From Nucisporomicrobium flavum (GTDB taxonomy: Bacteria; Actinomycetota; Actinomycetes; Mycobacteriales; Micromonosporaceae), in assembly GCF_016464385.1 (NCBI RefSeq), contig NZ_JADMLH010000018.1, forward strand, positions 95,431 to 159,430: DNA of 64,000 bases, read 5' to 3'. Below, piece by piece: positions 46,454 to 53,901 of this stretch. Both the position numbers and the translations under genes were made by a program. The notes below the pieces were generated by a model, which saw nothing but the letters and a program-made list of their open reading frames with translations, was not told where the DNA came from and did not search any database. Numbering within the stretch: position 1 is the first letter of the stretch; the number at the start of each line of letters is the position of its first letter.

Positions 46454-46948
46454 ATGGCTAGTAAGACGACGAACAGTGCAATTGAAGCGTTGGAGCGGCG
46501 GCACACGGCGGAGCGTGCCGCGTTGAAAGCGGCGACGGATGCGGGTGCGGTGGTCCGCCGGGCGCAGGAGCGGCGCGCGGCGGAGCTCGCGCGACTCGAT
46601 GAAGTGGTGGCGGATGCGGAGCGGGGTGCGGACGTGGCGTTGGCGGTGCTGGCGTCGCTGATGGCGGCGGATGTCGCTGCGGTGCTGATGCAGGAGACCC
46701 CGGCGCGGGTGCGGTTGGGTCAGCAGCGGGCGCCGGTGGAGGAGGTCAACGCGCGGGTGAGCGAGTTGAGCGACGGCGCTCCCCCGGCGCGGCGTCGGGG
46801 GCGTCCGCGTGGGAGTGGCCGGTCCGGCGGCGGGACGGCGTCCGCCGGGTCGGCGCCGGTCGCTGGGGCCGCGAGCAGTTCGGGTGGCTCGGGTGATCCT
46901 GCCGCTGCGGGTGTGGGCGGAGCGGCGGCGTTCAGCGAAGGAAGATGA
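46454..46948 (+). CDS. Relaxosome accessory-like helical protein
   Basis: 164 aa. Long Ala/Arg/Glu coiled-coil region (ALERRHTAERAALKAATDAG; VRRAQERRAAELARLDEVV), then a basic, Gly/Ser-rich tail (PPARRRGRPRGSGRSGGG) with an AT-hook-like RGRPRG. Divergent from the relaxase across the candidate oriT, so it may be an auxiliary DNA-binding protein (inference). Confidence 0.6.
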   Translation: MASKTTNSAIEALERRHTAERAALKAATDAGAVVRRAQERRAAELARLDEVVADAERGADVALAVLASLMAADVAAVLMQETPARVRLGQQRAPVEEVNARVSELSDGAPPARRRGRPRGSGRSGGGTASAGSAPVAGAASSSGGSGDPAAAGVGGAAAFSEGR

Positions 46949-47063
46949 GGGCGAAGAGGAGCAGCGCTGCGGCGATGATGGCGGCGGTGATGCCGGCTGC
47001 GGCGATGAGGTGGCCGGTTCGAACGGTGCGGCGGCCGGCGGGGTCGTTGTTGATCAGTGGCAT
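46932..47063 (-). CDS. Small single-TM protein
   Basis: 43 aa from ATG 47063 (MPLINNDPAGRRTVRTGHLI), ending in one strong membrane helix of Ala/Ile/Leu followed by FALIFLR. CAGGAGACGC lies upstream of the start. Its 3' end overlaps the tail of the gene at 46454 on the other strand by 17 bp. First downstream of the 47744 gene on the same strand. Confidence 0.55.
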   Translation of the reverse strand: MPLINNDPAGRRTVRTGHLIAAAGITAAIIAAALLLFALIFLR

Positions 47064-47102
47064 TGCGTCTCCTGCTTGTCCGGGTGGGTTCAGTATCGGC
47101 GG

Positions 47103-47744
47103 TTAGACGTTCTCGTCGGCGAGGTGGCGTAGGTGGGTGGCGGCGGCGTCGAGGGCGGCGAGCTGGTCGAGCATTTGGTCGAGGGTGGTGCGGGCTGGCT
47201 GGATGTGCCGGTGGTTGAGGTTGTGCAGGCGGGCGGCGGCGTGCCGGATGGCGGTGGCGTGTTGTTCGTGTTTGGTCTGTGGTCGGGCGAGGTAGCTGCC
47301 GATGATGGCGGTGAGGATCTGGCAGAAGTAGTCGTTCGTCCGGGCCGAGACTTCGCGTTGGCCGGTGCGCGCGAAGTGCAGGCCGGGGCGGGTGCGGGTG
47401 AGGTATTCGCCTGGGTCGAGGGCGGGTATTTCGCCGTGGAGGGTGACGGTGTTGATGGTGGGTAGTTCGTTGCGGGTTTCGCTGCGGTAGTCGGTGGTCG
47501 GGCCGTGTATGCCGAGTCGCAAGCGGATGCGGGTGGGGATGGCCTCGAGGTCGTTGGCGTAGGCGGGCGTGATGGTGAGTGCCCCAGCTGCGCGGGGTCC
47601 GGTGAATCGGTAGGTGACGGTGCTGCCGGCCGATGCGCGTTCGCGGATGTCGATCGGGCGGCGGCCGGGGATGGCGAGTTGTCGCCAGACGGTGACGTGG
47701 TCGAGCGTGGTCGCCGTCGTGATGGTGCGGAGTGTTGTGGTCAT
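47103..47744 (-). CDS. Hypothetical maintenance-module protein
   Basis: 213 aa. The N-terminal half has beta-rich, immunoglobulin-like phrasing (STVTYRFTGPRAAGALTITP; LRLGIHGPTTDYRSET), the C-terminal half is helical (QMLDQLAALDAAATHLRHLA). No recognised domain. Ribosome site GGGAAGG upstream. Followed downstream by the 43-aa membrane protein gene. Confidence 0.55.
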   Translation of the reverse strand: MTTTLRTITTATTLDHVTVWRQLAIPGRRPIDIRERASAGSTVTYRFTGPRAAGALTITPAYANDLEAIPTRIRLRLGIHGPTTDYRSETRNELPTINTVTLHGEIPALDPGEYLTRTRPGLHFARTGQREVSARTNDYFCQILTAIIGSYLARPQTKHEQHATAIRHAAARLHNLNHRHIQPARTTLDQMLDQLAALDAAATHLRHLADENV

Positions 47745-47798
47745 GACAAGCCTTCCCGGTGGGATGCCCGTGCGGGCACCCCACGTCGTTGGTGATGG

Positions 47799-48161
47799 TC
47801 AGGGGCGGTAGTGGCGACTTCCTTCACGCCGTCGATCGCGGGTGAGGGTGTTTTCTAGGTCAGGTGGGATGACCGCGTACGGTGCGACGGCCGTGATCAC
47901 CTCGGCGGGATCGAGGATCGCGACGCGGTCGGCGCCGAGCCAGATGAACACCGGTTCGGCCGGGCGCCAGCGTGCGGGCACGAGCAGGATCGCCGCGAGG
48001 TGGCGCAGAGCGGCGCTCATGGCGCGGGATGCTGGTCCGTCGGCGGTTTCGGTGTTGTGGTTGATGACCTGAGCGAAATAGCTTCCGAGCGGGCGGTCCC
48101 AACCGACGACGATCCGGTACTTGGCGTAGCGGGATTTCGGGGTGAGTTCGTGGTAGCTCAT
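47799..48161 (-). CDS. Hypothetical protein
   Basis: 120 aa (MSYHELTPKSRYAKYRIVVG). Start resembles small proteins common on actinobacterial plasmids (YRIVVGWDRPLGSYFAQV; AALRHLAAILLVPARWRP). No membrane helix. Member of the reverse-strand maintenance series. Confidence 0.55.
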   Translation of the reverse strand: MSYHELTPKSRYAKYRIVVGWDRPLGSYFAQVINHNTETADGPASRAMSAALRHLAAILLVPARWRPAEPVFIWLGADRVAILDPAEVITAVAPYAVIPPDLENTLTRDRRREGSRHYRP

Positions 48162-48254
48162 GGCATGGCTCCGTGAAGGTCGTTGTTCTTGGGTAAGCGA
48201 GTGGCGCGGCCGGCGGTGGTGTCACGCGCTGGGTGACCGGGGCAGTCCGTGGAT

Positions 48255-48330
48255 CGGGTGCTCGATGCGCCCGAGACGCGGCCTGCGCAGATGCAGCCGG
48301 GGCGGCCGCCCGGGGATCACCGGGCGGCCG
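48255..48330. other. Two hairpins between genes
   Basis: CGGGTGC-TCGAT-GCGCCCG (48255-48273, one G-T pair) belongs to a set of TCGAT-loop hairpins in this module. CGGCCGCCCGG / CCGGGCGGCCG (48303-48330) is perfect, 11 bp, and ends 8 bp downstream (reverse strand) of the 48338 gene; no T-run follows, so a terminator role is possible but unproven. Confidence 0.5.
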
Positions 48331-48337
48331 TTCGGGT

Positions 48338-48916
48338 TCAGAACGGCGGGTCGCCGTGACCGTGGTGGGCCGGTAGCGGTTCGGTCTGGTCGCTGTCGTG
48401 GGTGTCTTCGGCCGGTGGGATGTTGTCGGGTTGGTTGTCGTGCTCGACCTGGTGCCAGATCGGGAGATCGTCGCTACTGATCTCGACGGCGGCGAGCGGG
48501 TCGTAGGCGAGGATCGGGAACGCTTCGGCGGTCGCGAGGTGTTCGGCGAAGTCACGCACGACGTACAGGGCGCGCAGGGCGGTGTATTTGTCGTAGCGGT
48601 CGGGGCGCTCGATGTGGCACAGGGCCTGGGTCCACAGGTGCAGCCATTCCCCGGTGAGGTCGGCGGCCTGGCGACGGTCGTGCGGGTTGCACGCGCACGG
48701 GTTTTCGGCGTGGCTGCGGAACTGGTGGACGATGGCGACCCATCGGGGCGCGTCCCACGTGCTCAGGTGGCGGGCGGCGGGCCAGTGCGGTGCGTCGGCG
48801 CAGAGGTCGAGGGTGTTGACGGCGCGGTGTACGTCGTGGATGGCTTCGTGGAGGAGCTTGACGGCGTAGCCGGTGCGGGCGTTAAAGCGCCGGTCAACGG
48901 GCAGGGTGGTGGTCAT
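48338..48916 (-). CDS. Hypothetical protein
   Basis: 192 aa. Helical, Trp/His-rich (LLHEAIHDVHRAVNTLDLCA; HLWTQALCHIERPDRYDKYT; ALRALYVVRDFAEHL), with CACNPHD as a possible metal or redox site, and an acidic tail. Typical plasmid-borne unknown. GAAGGAGAG precedes ATG 48916. Confidence 0.6.
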   Translation of the reverse strand: MTTTLPVDRRFNARTGYAVKLLHEAIHDVHRAVNTLDLCADAPHWPAARHLSTWDAPRWVAIVHQFRSHAENPCACNPHDRRQAADLTGEWLHLWTQALCHIERPDRYDKYTALRALYVVRDFAEHLATAEAFPILAYDPLAAVEISSDDLPIWHQVEHDNQPDNIPPAEDTHDSDQTEPLPAHHGHGDPPF

Positions 48917-48959
48917 GGGGGTGGCTCTCCTTCGGCGATCGGGCGGCGCTGGGGGAGGT

Positions 48960-48994
48960 GGTGCGCCCGCCCCGGGGGGTGGGGCGGGCGCACC
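48960..48994. other. Perfect 14-bp GC hairpin
   Basis: GGTGCGCCCGCCCC / GGGGCGGGCGCACC around a 7-nt loop, lying 4 bp beyond the stop of the GGDEF gene (reverse strand). Probably ends or protects the GGDEF mRNA; no T-run. Confidence 0.55.
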
Positions 48995-48997
48995 GGG

Positions 48998-49660
48998 TCA
49001 GCGCGGCGCGGCGTCGCGGAAGGAGCGGCGGCCGGTGGTGGTGCTCGGTTGCGGCATGGTCATGCCGGGCATCCAGACAGCGGGGTTCGGGCCGTCGCTG
49101 TGCTTGGCGTGGAACATGGCGTGGTCGGCGCGGCGGATGAGTTCGTCGGGGTCGTTGGTGTCGTCGGCAACTGCTACCCCGATGCTGATCTCTACGGGGA
49201 TGGTCTCGGCGAAGTAGACGAACGGGACTTCCGACATGTAGCGCAGTGCCGTGCGGGCGACCAGGGCGGCGAAGCCGAGGCCGCCGCCTTCGACGATGAT
49301 GAGGAATTCGTCGCCGGAGTAACGCGCAACCATGTGGTTGTGGGGCTGCACGGCTTGGTTGAGGCGGTCGGCGACGTAGCGCAGGGCGGCGTCTCCGGCG
49401 GCGTGGCCGTAGGTGTCGTTGATGGCTTTGAAGTCGACGATGTCGACGAACGCCACGCTGAGGTGGGTGCCGTCGGCGAGTCGGGCTTTGATGCGGTTGT
49501 CGGCTGCCTCCCGGTTGGGTACGCCGGTGAGCTTGTCGGTGGTCGCCCGGTAGAGCAGGGCGGCGATCGTGAAGCGCAGCTGCACGAAGACGATGTATCC
49601 GCCGGTGACGGTGGCGATTTGCAGCAGGACTGCGAGCGCGAGCAGGGCGGTGACGGCCAC
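48998..49660 (-). CDS. GGDEF-domain protein (putative diguanylate cyclase)
   Basis: 220 aa from GTG 49660. One N-terminal membrane helix (TALLALAVLLQIATVTGGYIV), then a GGDEF domain: DKLTGVPNREAAD, VAFVDIVDFKAINDTYGHAA, active site RYSGDEFLII (SGDEF, an active-type variant), and RADHAMFHAKHSDG. It would make cyclic di-GMP from GTP at the membrane. Preceded by one of the five shared promoter-leaders. On a conjugative element it may steer host development or attachment (inference). Confidence 0.88.
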   Translation of the reverse strand: MAVTALLALAVLLQIATVTGGYIVFVQLRFTIAALLYRATTDKLTGVPNREAADNRIKARLADGTHLSVAFVDIVDFKAINDTYGHAAGDAALRYVADRLNQAVQPHNHMVARYSGDEFLIIVEGGGLGFAALVARTALRYMSEVPFVYFAETIPVEISIGVAVADDTNDPDELIRRADHAMFHAKHSDGPNPAVWMPGMTMPQPSTTTGRRSFRDAAPR

Positions 49661-49680
49661 TGCGGGTCCTTTCGGTAGTG

Positions 49681-49760
49681 GTGGTGATGTGTGCCGGGTT
49701 GGCCTTTGCCCAACCTCCCCGACACATCTAAATATACACTGCTATTGATTGTGAGGGAAT
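49681..49760 (-). promoter_or_regulatory. Shared promoter-leader, copy 1 (GGDEF gene)
   Basis: Reverse-strand order: -10-like TATATT, then AGATGTGTCGGGGA, hairpin GGTTGGGCAAAGGCCAACC, then CGGCACACATCACCAC and a GAAAGG ribosome site. Outer stem TGTGTCG/CGGCACA closes the hairpin. The -35 box is weak in this copy. Its upstream part overlaps the stop of the 49728 gene. Confidence 0.75.
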
Positions 49761-50078
49761 GCTGTTGGCCTGACGGTTCGGACTTTCTTCTTGCCAGATG
49801 GTCATTGCGTAGCGCTCGCCGTGCAGTGTGGATCCGCACGCGCCGCACGCGGTGGTGGAAAAAGTGTCGTGGTCGCAGTCGCATCCCTCGGCGCGGTCTT
49901 CGGGAGTGCAGGTGTCGGCGTGTTCTTCGCTGAGGAGTCCGAGGGTGACGGTTTCGCCGCGCTCGATGAGGTTGAGGGGCGTGGGTTCGCTGTCGGGCCG
50001 GTCGGGGTTGTATTCGCCGTTCGCGTGGGCGTGCGTGCAGTCGATGCAAGCCCAAATGTTGGCAAGGATGGTCGCCAT
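49728..50078 (-). CDS. Cys/His-rich small protein (possible zinc-binding)
   Basis: 116 aa. CIDCTHAHANGEYN near the start, CTPEDRAEGCDCDHD and CGACGSTLHGERY later give four Cys-rich knots, fitting a zinc-ribbon-like small protein. Its last codons (VYI-stop) lie inside the promoter of the next gene, so the two are tightly packed. Unrecognised family common on plasmids. Confidence 0.65.
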   Translation of the reverse strand: MATILANIWACIDCTHAHANGEYNPDRPDSEPTPLNLIERGETVTLGLLSEEHADTCTPEDRAEGCDCDHDTFSTTACGACGSTLHGERYAMTIWQEESPNRQANSIPSQSIAVYI

Positions 50079-50099
50079 TGATGCCGCCTCGTGTTGAGG

Positions 50100-50128
50100 G
50101 GGGTGCGCCCGGTGGGTGGGCGCACCCC
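50100..50128. other. Perfect 11-bp GC hairpin
   Basis: GGGGTGCGCCC / GGGCGCACCCC with a 7-nt loop, between the stop of the 50135 gene and the start of the 49728 gene. Possible terminator or mRNA end; no T-run. Confidence 0.55.
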
Positions 50129-50134
50129 GCGTGG

Positions 50135-50545
50135 TCAGAGGGCTGGTGGGGCGTTGACGTCGATGGCGATCGGAATTCCGTTGCTGCCGGTGTCGATGAG
50201 GTACATGCGGACGCGCATGCCGTTGTGGATGCCCTCGATGCCGTAGATGGTGTAGGTGCCGGTCTCGGGGCCGTCGGGCAGTTCGATGAAAGAGTTGATC
50301 GCGGCGGCGGTGGGCCTGATCGCAAGTTGTGGGTAGACCGCTTGCAGGAACAGTCCGGGCGAGAGCGGCATCGTGCCGTCAGGCTCCCGCCAACTCATCT
50401 CGTCGATGGCGGCGGCGATGCGGGCTCGCTCGCGGTCGCGGTCGTAGTCGCCGTGGAAGCGGCGTCCGTCGGCGAAAGCTTTGCGGATGAATTCTTCGCC
50501 GAGTTCGGACCAGTCGCGGGAAGGGTCCGCATTGTTGGCGGTCAC
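50135..50545 (-). CDS. Hypothetical protein under a shared leader
   Basis: 136 aa from GTG 50545. Alpha/beta mix: DWSELGEEFIRKAFADGRRF, YPQLAIRPTAAAINSFIELP, ETGTYTIYGIEGIHNGMRVR. No known domain. Preceded by shared promoter-leader copy 2 and GAAAGG. Confidence 0.6.
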   Translation of the reverse strand: MTANNADPSRDWSELGEEFIRKAFADGRRFHGDYDRDRERARIAAAIDEMSWREPDGTMPLSPGLFLQAVYPQLAIRPTAAAINSFIELPDGPETGTYTIYGIEGIHNGMRVRMYLIDTGSNGIPIAIDVNAPPAL

Positions 50546-50563
50546 GTCGTGCCTTTCGGGTTG

Positions 50564-50644
50564 TGGTGGTGATGCGTGCCGGTTCGGCCTTTGCCTAACC
50601 TCCCCGACACGTCTAAATATACACTGTGAAACGTGTAGTGTCTA
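50564..50644 (-). promoter_or_regulatory. Shared promoter-leader, copy 2
   Basis: -35 TAGACA, 17-bp spacer, -10 TATATT, then a hairpin whose closing pair is C-G (ACGTGTCG / CGGCACG) where copy 1 has T-A; the inner stem reads GGTTAGGCAAAGGCCGAACC. The paired changes support an RNA or DNA stem-loop under selection. Confidence 0.8.
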
Positions 50645-51241
50645 TTCCCGAAAATTGTTTCTGTGAGTACGGCGCGTTTCTGGGCTTGCTGATTCCGTGG
50701 GGCGGGCGGGTTTTGTGCCCTGAGGCGAGAGGCGCGCGCGGTGCCGGAGTTGCAGCACGCCTGCGCGGGGTTACCCCCGTTTTTCGGCGGCGCGGGCGAA
50801 CTTGTTCGCTTTGGCGCGCGCAGTGGAGGTCAAGGTTGGACGCGGGAATGGGGAAAAGATCATGGGTGGTTTTCCCGTGATGTTTTCGTCATTGTCGTGG
50901 CCGGCCTTGACCGGAGCGAGCACGTCGGTAGCCTCCTGGGCCCGTGCCGGCGGAACGCGGGGGTTGGGTTTGGGAAAGCGTCGGCGGCCGTAGGCCGTTT
51001 CCGTTTTCCCGGGCCGGTCTGCCGGCCCGGCTATGCGCCGTGCGGCGCGTCCGGTAGCCGGGCCATGCTGTTGGCTGGCGTGGGTGACCACACAGGCAGG
51101 TGAAGGTTGGTCCCGGTGTGGGTGCGAGCGCTAGCGAGCCGCCGGGACCGACCGGCTGCCGCGGGAGCTGCGGTCTGTACTCCGATGGACCGGGGCAAGG
51201 ATGATGTTGATCGGCTTTGCTTTTGACCGAGCTCGTTGCCT
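50645..51241. other. Structured intergenic region, element A
   Basis: About 600 bp rich in hairpins: palindrome GCGAACTTGTTCGC (50796-50809); long imperfect hairpin 50828-50912 (outer GGTCAAGG/CCTTGACC, inner GAAAAGATCATGGG with CCCGTGATGTTTTC); GCGGCC-GTA-GGCCGT (50984-50998); perfect CCGGGCCGG/CCGGCCCGG (51009-51030). A 106-aa reverse ORF (50771-51091) overlaps it; coding status uncertain. A diverged relative of the region at 58.8-59.1 kb and 63.7-64.0 kb. Confidence 0.6.
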
Positions 51242-52207
51242 TTACTGCTCGGCCTCGTCGGCGATGGTCCAGAGTGTGCGGCGTTTCCACTTGCGGGTGG
51301 TCGACGCAGTGAGTGGCACGTCGGCGCGCTCGAGGATGGCCGGGGTGAGGCCGGAGGGGTGGCGGTAGCCGAGTACCCGGGCGGCTTCGGTGGCGCCGAC
51401 GAGTTCATCGGCGTCGCCGGCGCGGTCGACGGTACGGGGCTCGGCGTCTTTACGGCGGCCGCGGCGGGCCGGGCGCATGTCGGCGGCCTGCCAGACCGTG
51501 CTTCGACGGAAGAACTGCCGCGTGCCTCCGGCGGGCAGAAGCTGATCGTCGGCGGGGTCGTGCAGCTGTTGCAGGTTGCTCCACACCGTGGAGTTGTTGA
51601 GGTGGCTGACGTCCTGGTAGCCGAGGATCTTCGCTGCCTGGGTTTTCGTGACGAGCTCGTCGGGGTCTCCGGTGCGGTCGACCTCGGTGAGCTGGGCGCG
51701 GCTGGCCGCGGCCCGGTCGGCGAGCCAAGTGTCGACCTCGTCCTGGTAGTACCAGCGATCGTGGACGGGGTCGGGGAAGCCGTTGTCGGCGCGGTTGGTT
51801 AGCCAGTTCGCGACCGTGGGGACCGCGGCGCCGGTGTGGGCGATGATGCCGGCGCGGTCGAGCGCGGTGCGCCCGCCGATGCTGGTGGTGCCGGCGGCGC
51901 GCACGGTGTCGTGGAATTCCCACAGGGTTCGCCGCTTCCACCGGCGGGTGGTGCCTTTCCCGCGTGGGACGTCGGCTCGGTCGATCAATGTCGGCGGTAG
52001 TTTCTCCGGCCGGCTGTAGCCGAGCACGCGGGCTGCCTCGGTGGCGCCGACGAGTTCGTCGGGGTCGCCGGTGCGGTCGACGGTCGGGTGGTCGGCTACG
52101 GGGCTGGGCATGCTCTGATAGTGCCGTATTCGGGCTCGTGCGTGCACCGCGCCGGGTGTCCGGGCCACGGCGCGTCGGTCCGTCGCGCTCCGTGTGGTGG
52201 TGGTCAC
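51242..52207 (-). CDS. Repeat protein of helix-turn-helix-like modules
   Basis: 321 aa from GTG 52207 (RBS GGAAAGG); ATG 52111 or 52297 are alternatives. Three copies of a module begin VDRTGDPDELVGATEAARVL, VDRTGDPDELVTKTQAAKIL and VDRAGDADELVGATEAARVL; modules one and three end in RRWKRRTLW / RKWKRRTLW. A fourth, diverged module lies between the first and second (AGIIAHTGAAVPTVANWLTN ... YYQDEVDTWLADR). Each looks like an excisionase/MerR-type DNA-binding unit. A single protein could grip several phased sites. Confidence 0.65.
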   Translation of the reverse strand: MTTTTRSATDRRAVARTPGAVHARARIRHYQSMPSPVADHPTVDRTGDPDELVGATEAARVLGYSRPEKLPPTLIDRADVPRGKGTTRRWKRRTLWEFHDTVRAAGTTSIGGRTALDRAGIIAHTGAAVPTVANWLTNRADNGFPDPVHDRWYYQDEVDTWLADRAAASRAQLTEVDRTGDPDELVTKTQAAKILGYQDVSHLNNSTVWSNLQQLHDPADDQLLPAGGTRQFFRRSTVWQAADMRPARRGRRKDAEPRTVDRAGDADELVGATEAARVLGYRHPSGLTPAILERADVPLTASTTRKWKRRTLWTIADEAEQ

Positions 52208-52342
52208 GGTGGCCTTTCCGTTCTGCGCGGTGTTGGGGCGGCGTGTGTGCTGCGGTCGCGGGCTGTGTTGAGCGATGCTGTCCGCGGTGGGTAGCATTGG
52301 CGGTGACAGTCTGCCAGCGGCCGGTTCCTTTAGGGGTTCCTT

Positions 52343-52440
52343 TCGATGGTGGTGATGTTAAGTCGGCCGGTGAACTTTGCCGGTTAATTCCTTCGGGAAT
52401 GTTTCTCCCTTCGGGGCTGAACGCCGGCCGACGCTAAAGG
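52343..52440 (-). promoter_or_regulatory. Variant leader ahead of the repeat DNA-binding gene
   Basis: Reverse strand: GTCGGCCGG (52424-52432) pairs perfectly with CCGGCCGAC (52362-52370). Inside are two small hairpins (CCCCGAAGGG and TTCCCGAAGGAA types) and GGCAAAG. The 3' part, AACATCACCACCATCGAAAGGA, repeats the tail of the five shared leaders (shown as AACATCACCACC and GAAAGGA). No TATATT box seen. Confidence 0.5.
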
Positions 52441-52541
52441 CCTTCCTCGATCATGGCGGTGGTCCTTGCGGCGGGCCGCGAGCCCGTTGATGCCGGGGGT
52501 TCACGGTGTGCCGGCAGCGGCGATACGTTCGCGCAGCGCCA

Positions 52542-53528
52542 TCACGGCACACACAGCCCGAGCTTCTTGACTATCGGGTGGGTTCGCGCCGCCTCGATGA
52601 TTTGCGTCATCGTGCGGCGGTCCTGGAAGGTGCGGCCTGTCATGGCGTTTTTGGCGCCGGCGGCCGTGGCAGCTTTCCCGCGGGCCAGATTTAATTGCTC
52701 GAGGGTGTGGTACTGGGCGGCGACGTCCGGCCGCAGGGCGGCGGCGAGGACCAGGTCGTCGAATCCGGCCAGGACGCAGAAGGAGCAGCTCAGCCTTCGC
52801 ATCCCGGCGTCGTATGCCCAGTGGTGCGGCAGCCCTGATTCGCGGATTGCCGCCCACACCTGCTCGGTCGACCAGTGGTGGATTGGGTACCACTCGTCGA
52901 CCAGGCGCATGGTGTTGCTGCGCTGGTTCAGGTTGAACGGTGTCCGTTTGGCGCGCTCGTCGGATTCGGCGGCCCGGAACCCGAGCATGTAGAGCAGCCG
53001 CGGTGGCCGGCCGAGGTCACCGAGGCGCTTGTACTCGGAGGTGATGGTCGTCCCGCCCGGCCCGGTTTTGTGTTCCGAAGTGCAGAAGCGGTTGCCGTTG
53101 TTCGGGAACCGGCCGCGGCGCTCGATGTGGTCGAGCAGGTCCTTCTCGTGGGGGTACTTGACCGGGTTGCGGCTCGTGACGACCAGCCGCAGGCCGAGAC
53201 GCTCGGCGTGCTCCTGCACCAGCTGGCGGGTGCCGGGCCGGACCCCGAACGCCTGGACCAGGGCCTCGGCGCTCGGGCCTATGTCGGCGGTGCCGGGCCA
53301 CGTCACCCGGTCGCCGAGCGCGTTGTACTGCACGACGAGCCGGTCGATCGGGTAGCTCTGCTCGAGCGCCAGTTGGTAGACGGCGATCATCATGGCGAGT
53401 GAGTCCTTGCCGGCCGATGCGTTGATGATGCCGCCGTCGTAGTCCCACAGGTTGATCTTCGGGATGTCCGGGTCGAACAGGGTTAGCTGTTGTTCGGCCT
53501 CACGACCGACAGCATCTAGGTCAAGCAT
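52542..53528 (-). CDS. PAPS reductase-like ATP-pyrophosphatase protein
   Basis: 328 aa. PP-loop INASAGKDSLAMMIAVYQLA (~residue 36), conserved GFRAAESDERAKRTPF, YPIHHWSTEQVWAAIRESGL, and Cys pairs RFCTSEHK and CSFCVLAG that may hold an Fe-S cluster. Mobile-element members of this family work in nucleic-acid modification rather than sulfate assimilation (known for DndC-type enzymes). Overlaps the 53521 gene by 8 bp, within an operon headed by the Mom-like gene. Confidence 0.8.
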   Translation of the reverse strand: MLDLDAVGREAEQQLTLFDPDIPKINLWDYDGGIINASAGKDSLAMMIAVYQLALEQSYPIDRLVVQYNALGDRVTWPGTADIGPSAEALVQAFGVRPGTRQLVQEHAERLGLRLVVTSRNPVKYPHEKDLLDHIERRGRFPNNGNRFCTSEHKTGPGGTTITSEYKRLGDLGRPPRLLYMLGFRAAESDERAKRTPFNLNQRSNTMRLVDEWYPIHHWSTEQVWAAIRESGLPHHWAYDAGMRRLSCSFCVLAGFDDLVLAAALRPDVAAQYHTLEQLNLARGKAATAAGAKNAMTGRTFQDRRTMTQIIEAARTHPIVKKLGLCVP

Positions 53529-53901
53529 CGCGCTCTCCCGTCTTGAGCGCGCAGTGACGCGAGACTCGGTTGGTGAGGTCTGTCAAGGAAGCCTCGTCGG
53601 GCACGCCGTCGGCGTTGAGGTTGAGCTTCACGACAGACACGTCCATCGGGTGCTGTTGCTCGGCGTCGCGGGTGACCAGGAAGCTGACGAGGAGGAACGG
53701 GGGTGGCTGTGTGGTGAGGCTGGTGTGCAGGTCGGGCTGGTCCATCAGGCACGGCTCCGGAGCGATGTCCTCGCCGGCGAGTGCTCGCCTGGCGATTTCC
53801 TCGAAGCCGTATGCCCCGGCGATGTTGCCTAGCTTGGCGGCTCGGGCCTGGATGTGTTCGAGCGCCTGGCGGAGCCTGGCGTCTTCGGTGTTCTCAGACA
53901 T
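53521..53901 (-). CDS. Small hypothetical protein in Mom/PAPS-reductase operon
   Basis: 126 aa. N-terminal helices (EDARLRQALEHIQARAAKLG; FEEIARRALAGEDI), then a beta-like part (PPPFLLVSFLVTRDAEQQHP). Overlaps both neighbours by 8 bp each once the Mom-like frame is corrected, so the three genes form one unit. No known family. Confidence 0.6.
   Translation of the reverse strand: MSENTEDARLRQALEHIQARAAKLGNIAGAYGFEEIARRALAGEDIAPEPCLMDQPDLHTSLTTQPPPFLLVSFLVTRDAEQQHPMDVSVVKLNLNADGVPDEASLTDLTNRVSRHCALKTGERDA

Noticed and set aside
50771..51091. 106-aa protein gene on the reverse strand
   Set aside because: Its reading overlaps several perfect hairpins that explain the conservation; the matching frame in elements B/C starts and ends differently and runs through a promoter. 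Kept only as an alternative.
52542..53528. DNA phosphorothioation (dnd) locus, because the protein looks like DndC
   Set aside because: No DndB, DndD or DndE partners nearby; only the family fold and PP-loop are shared.
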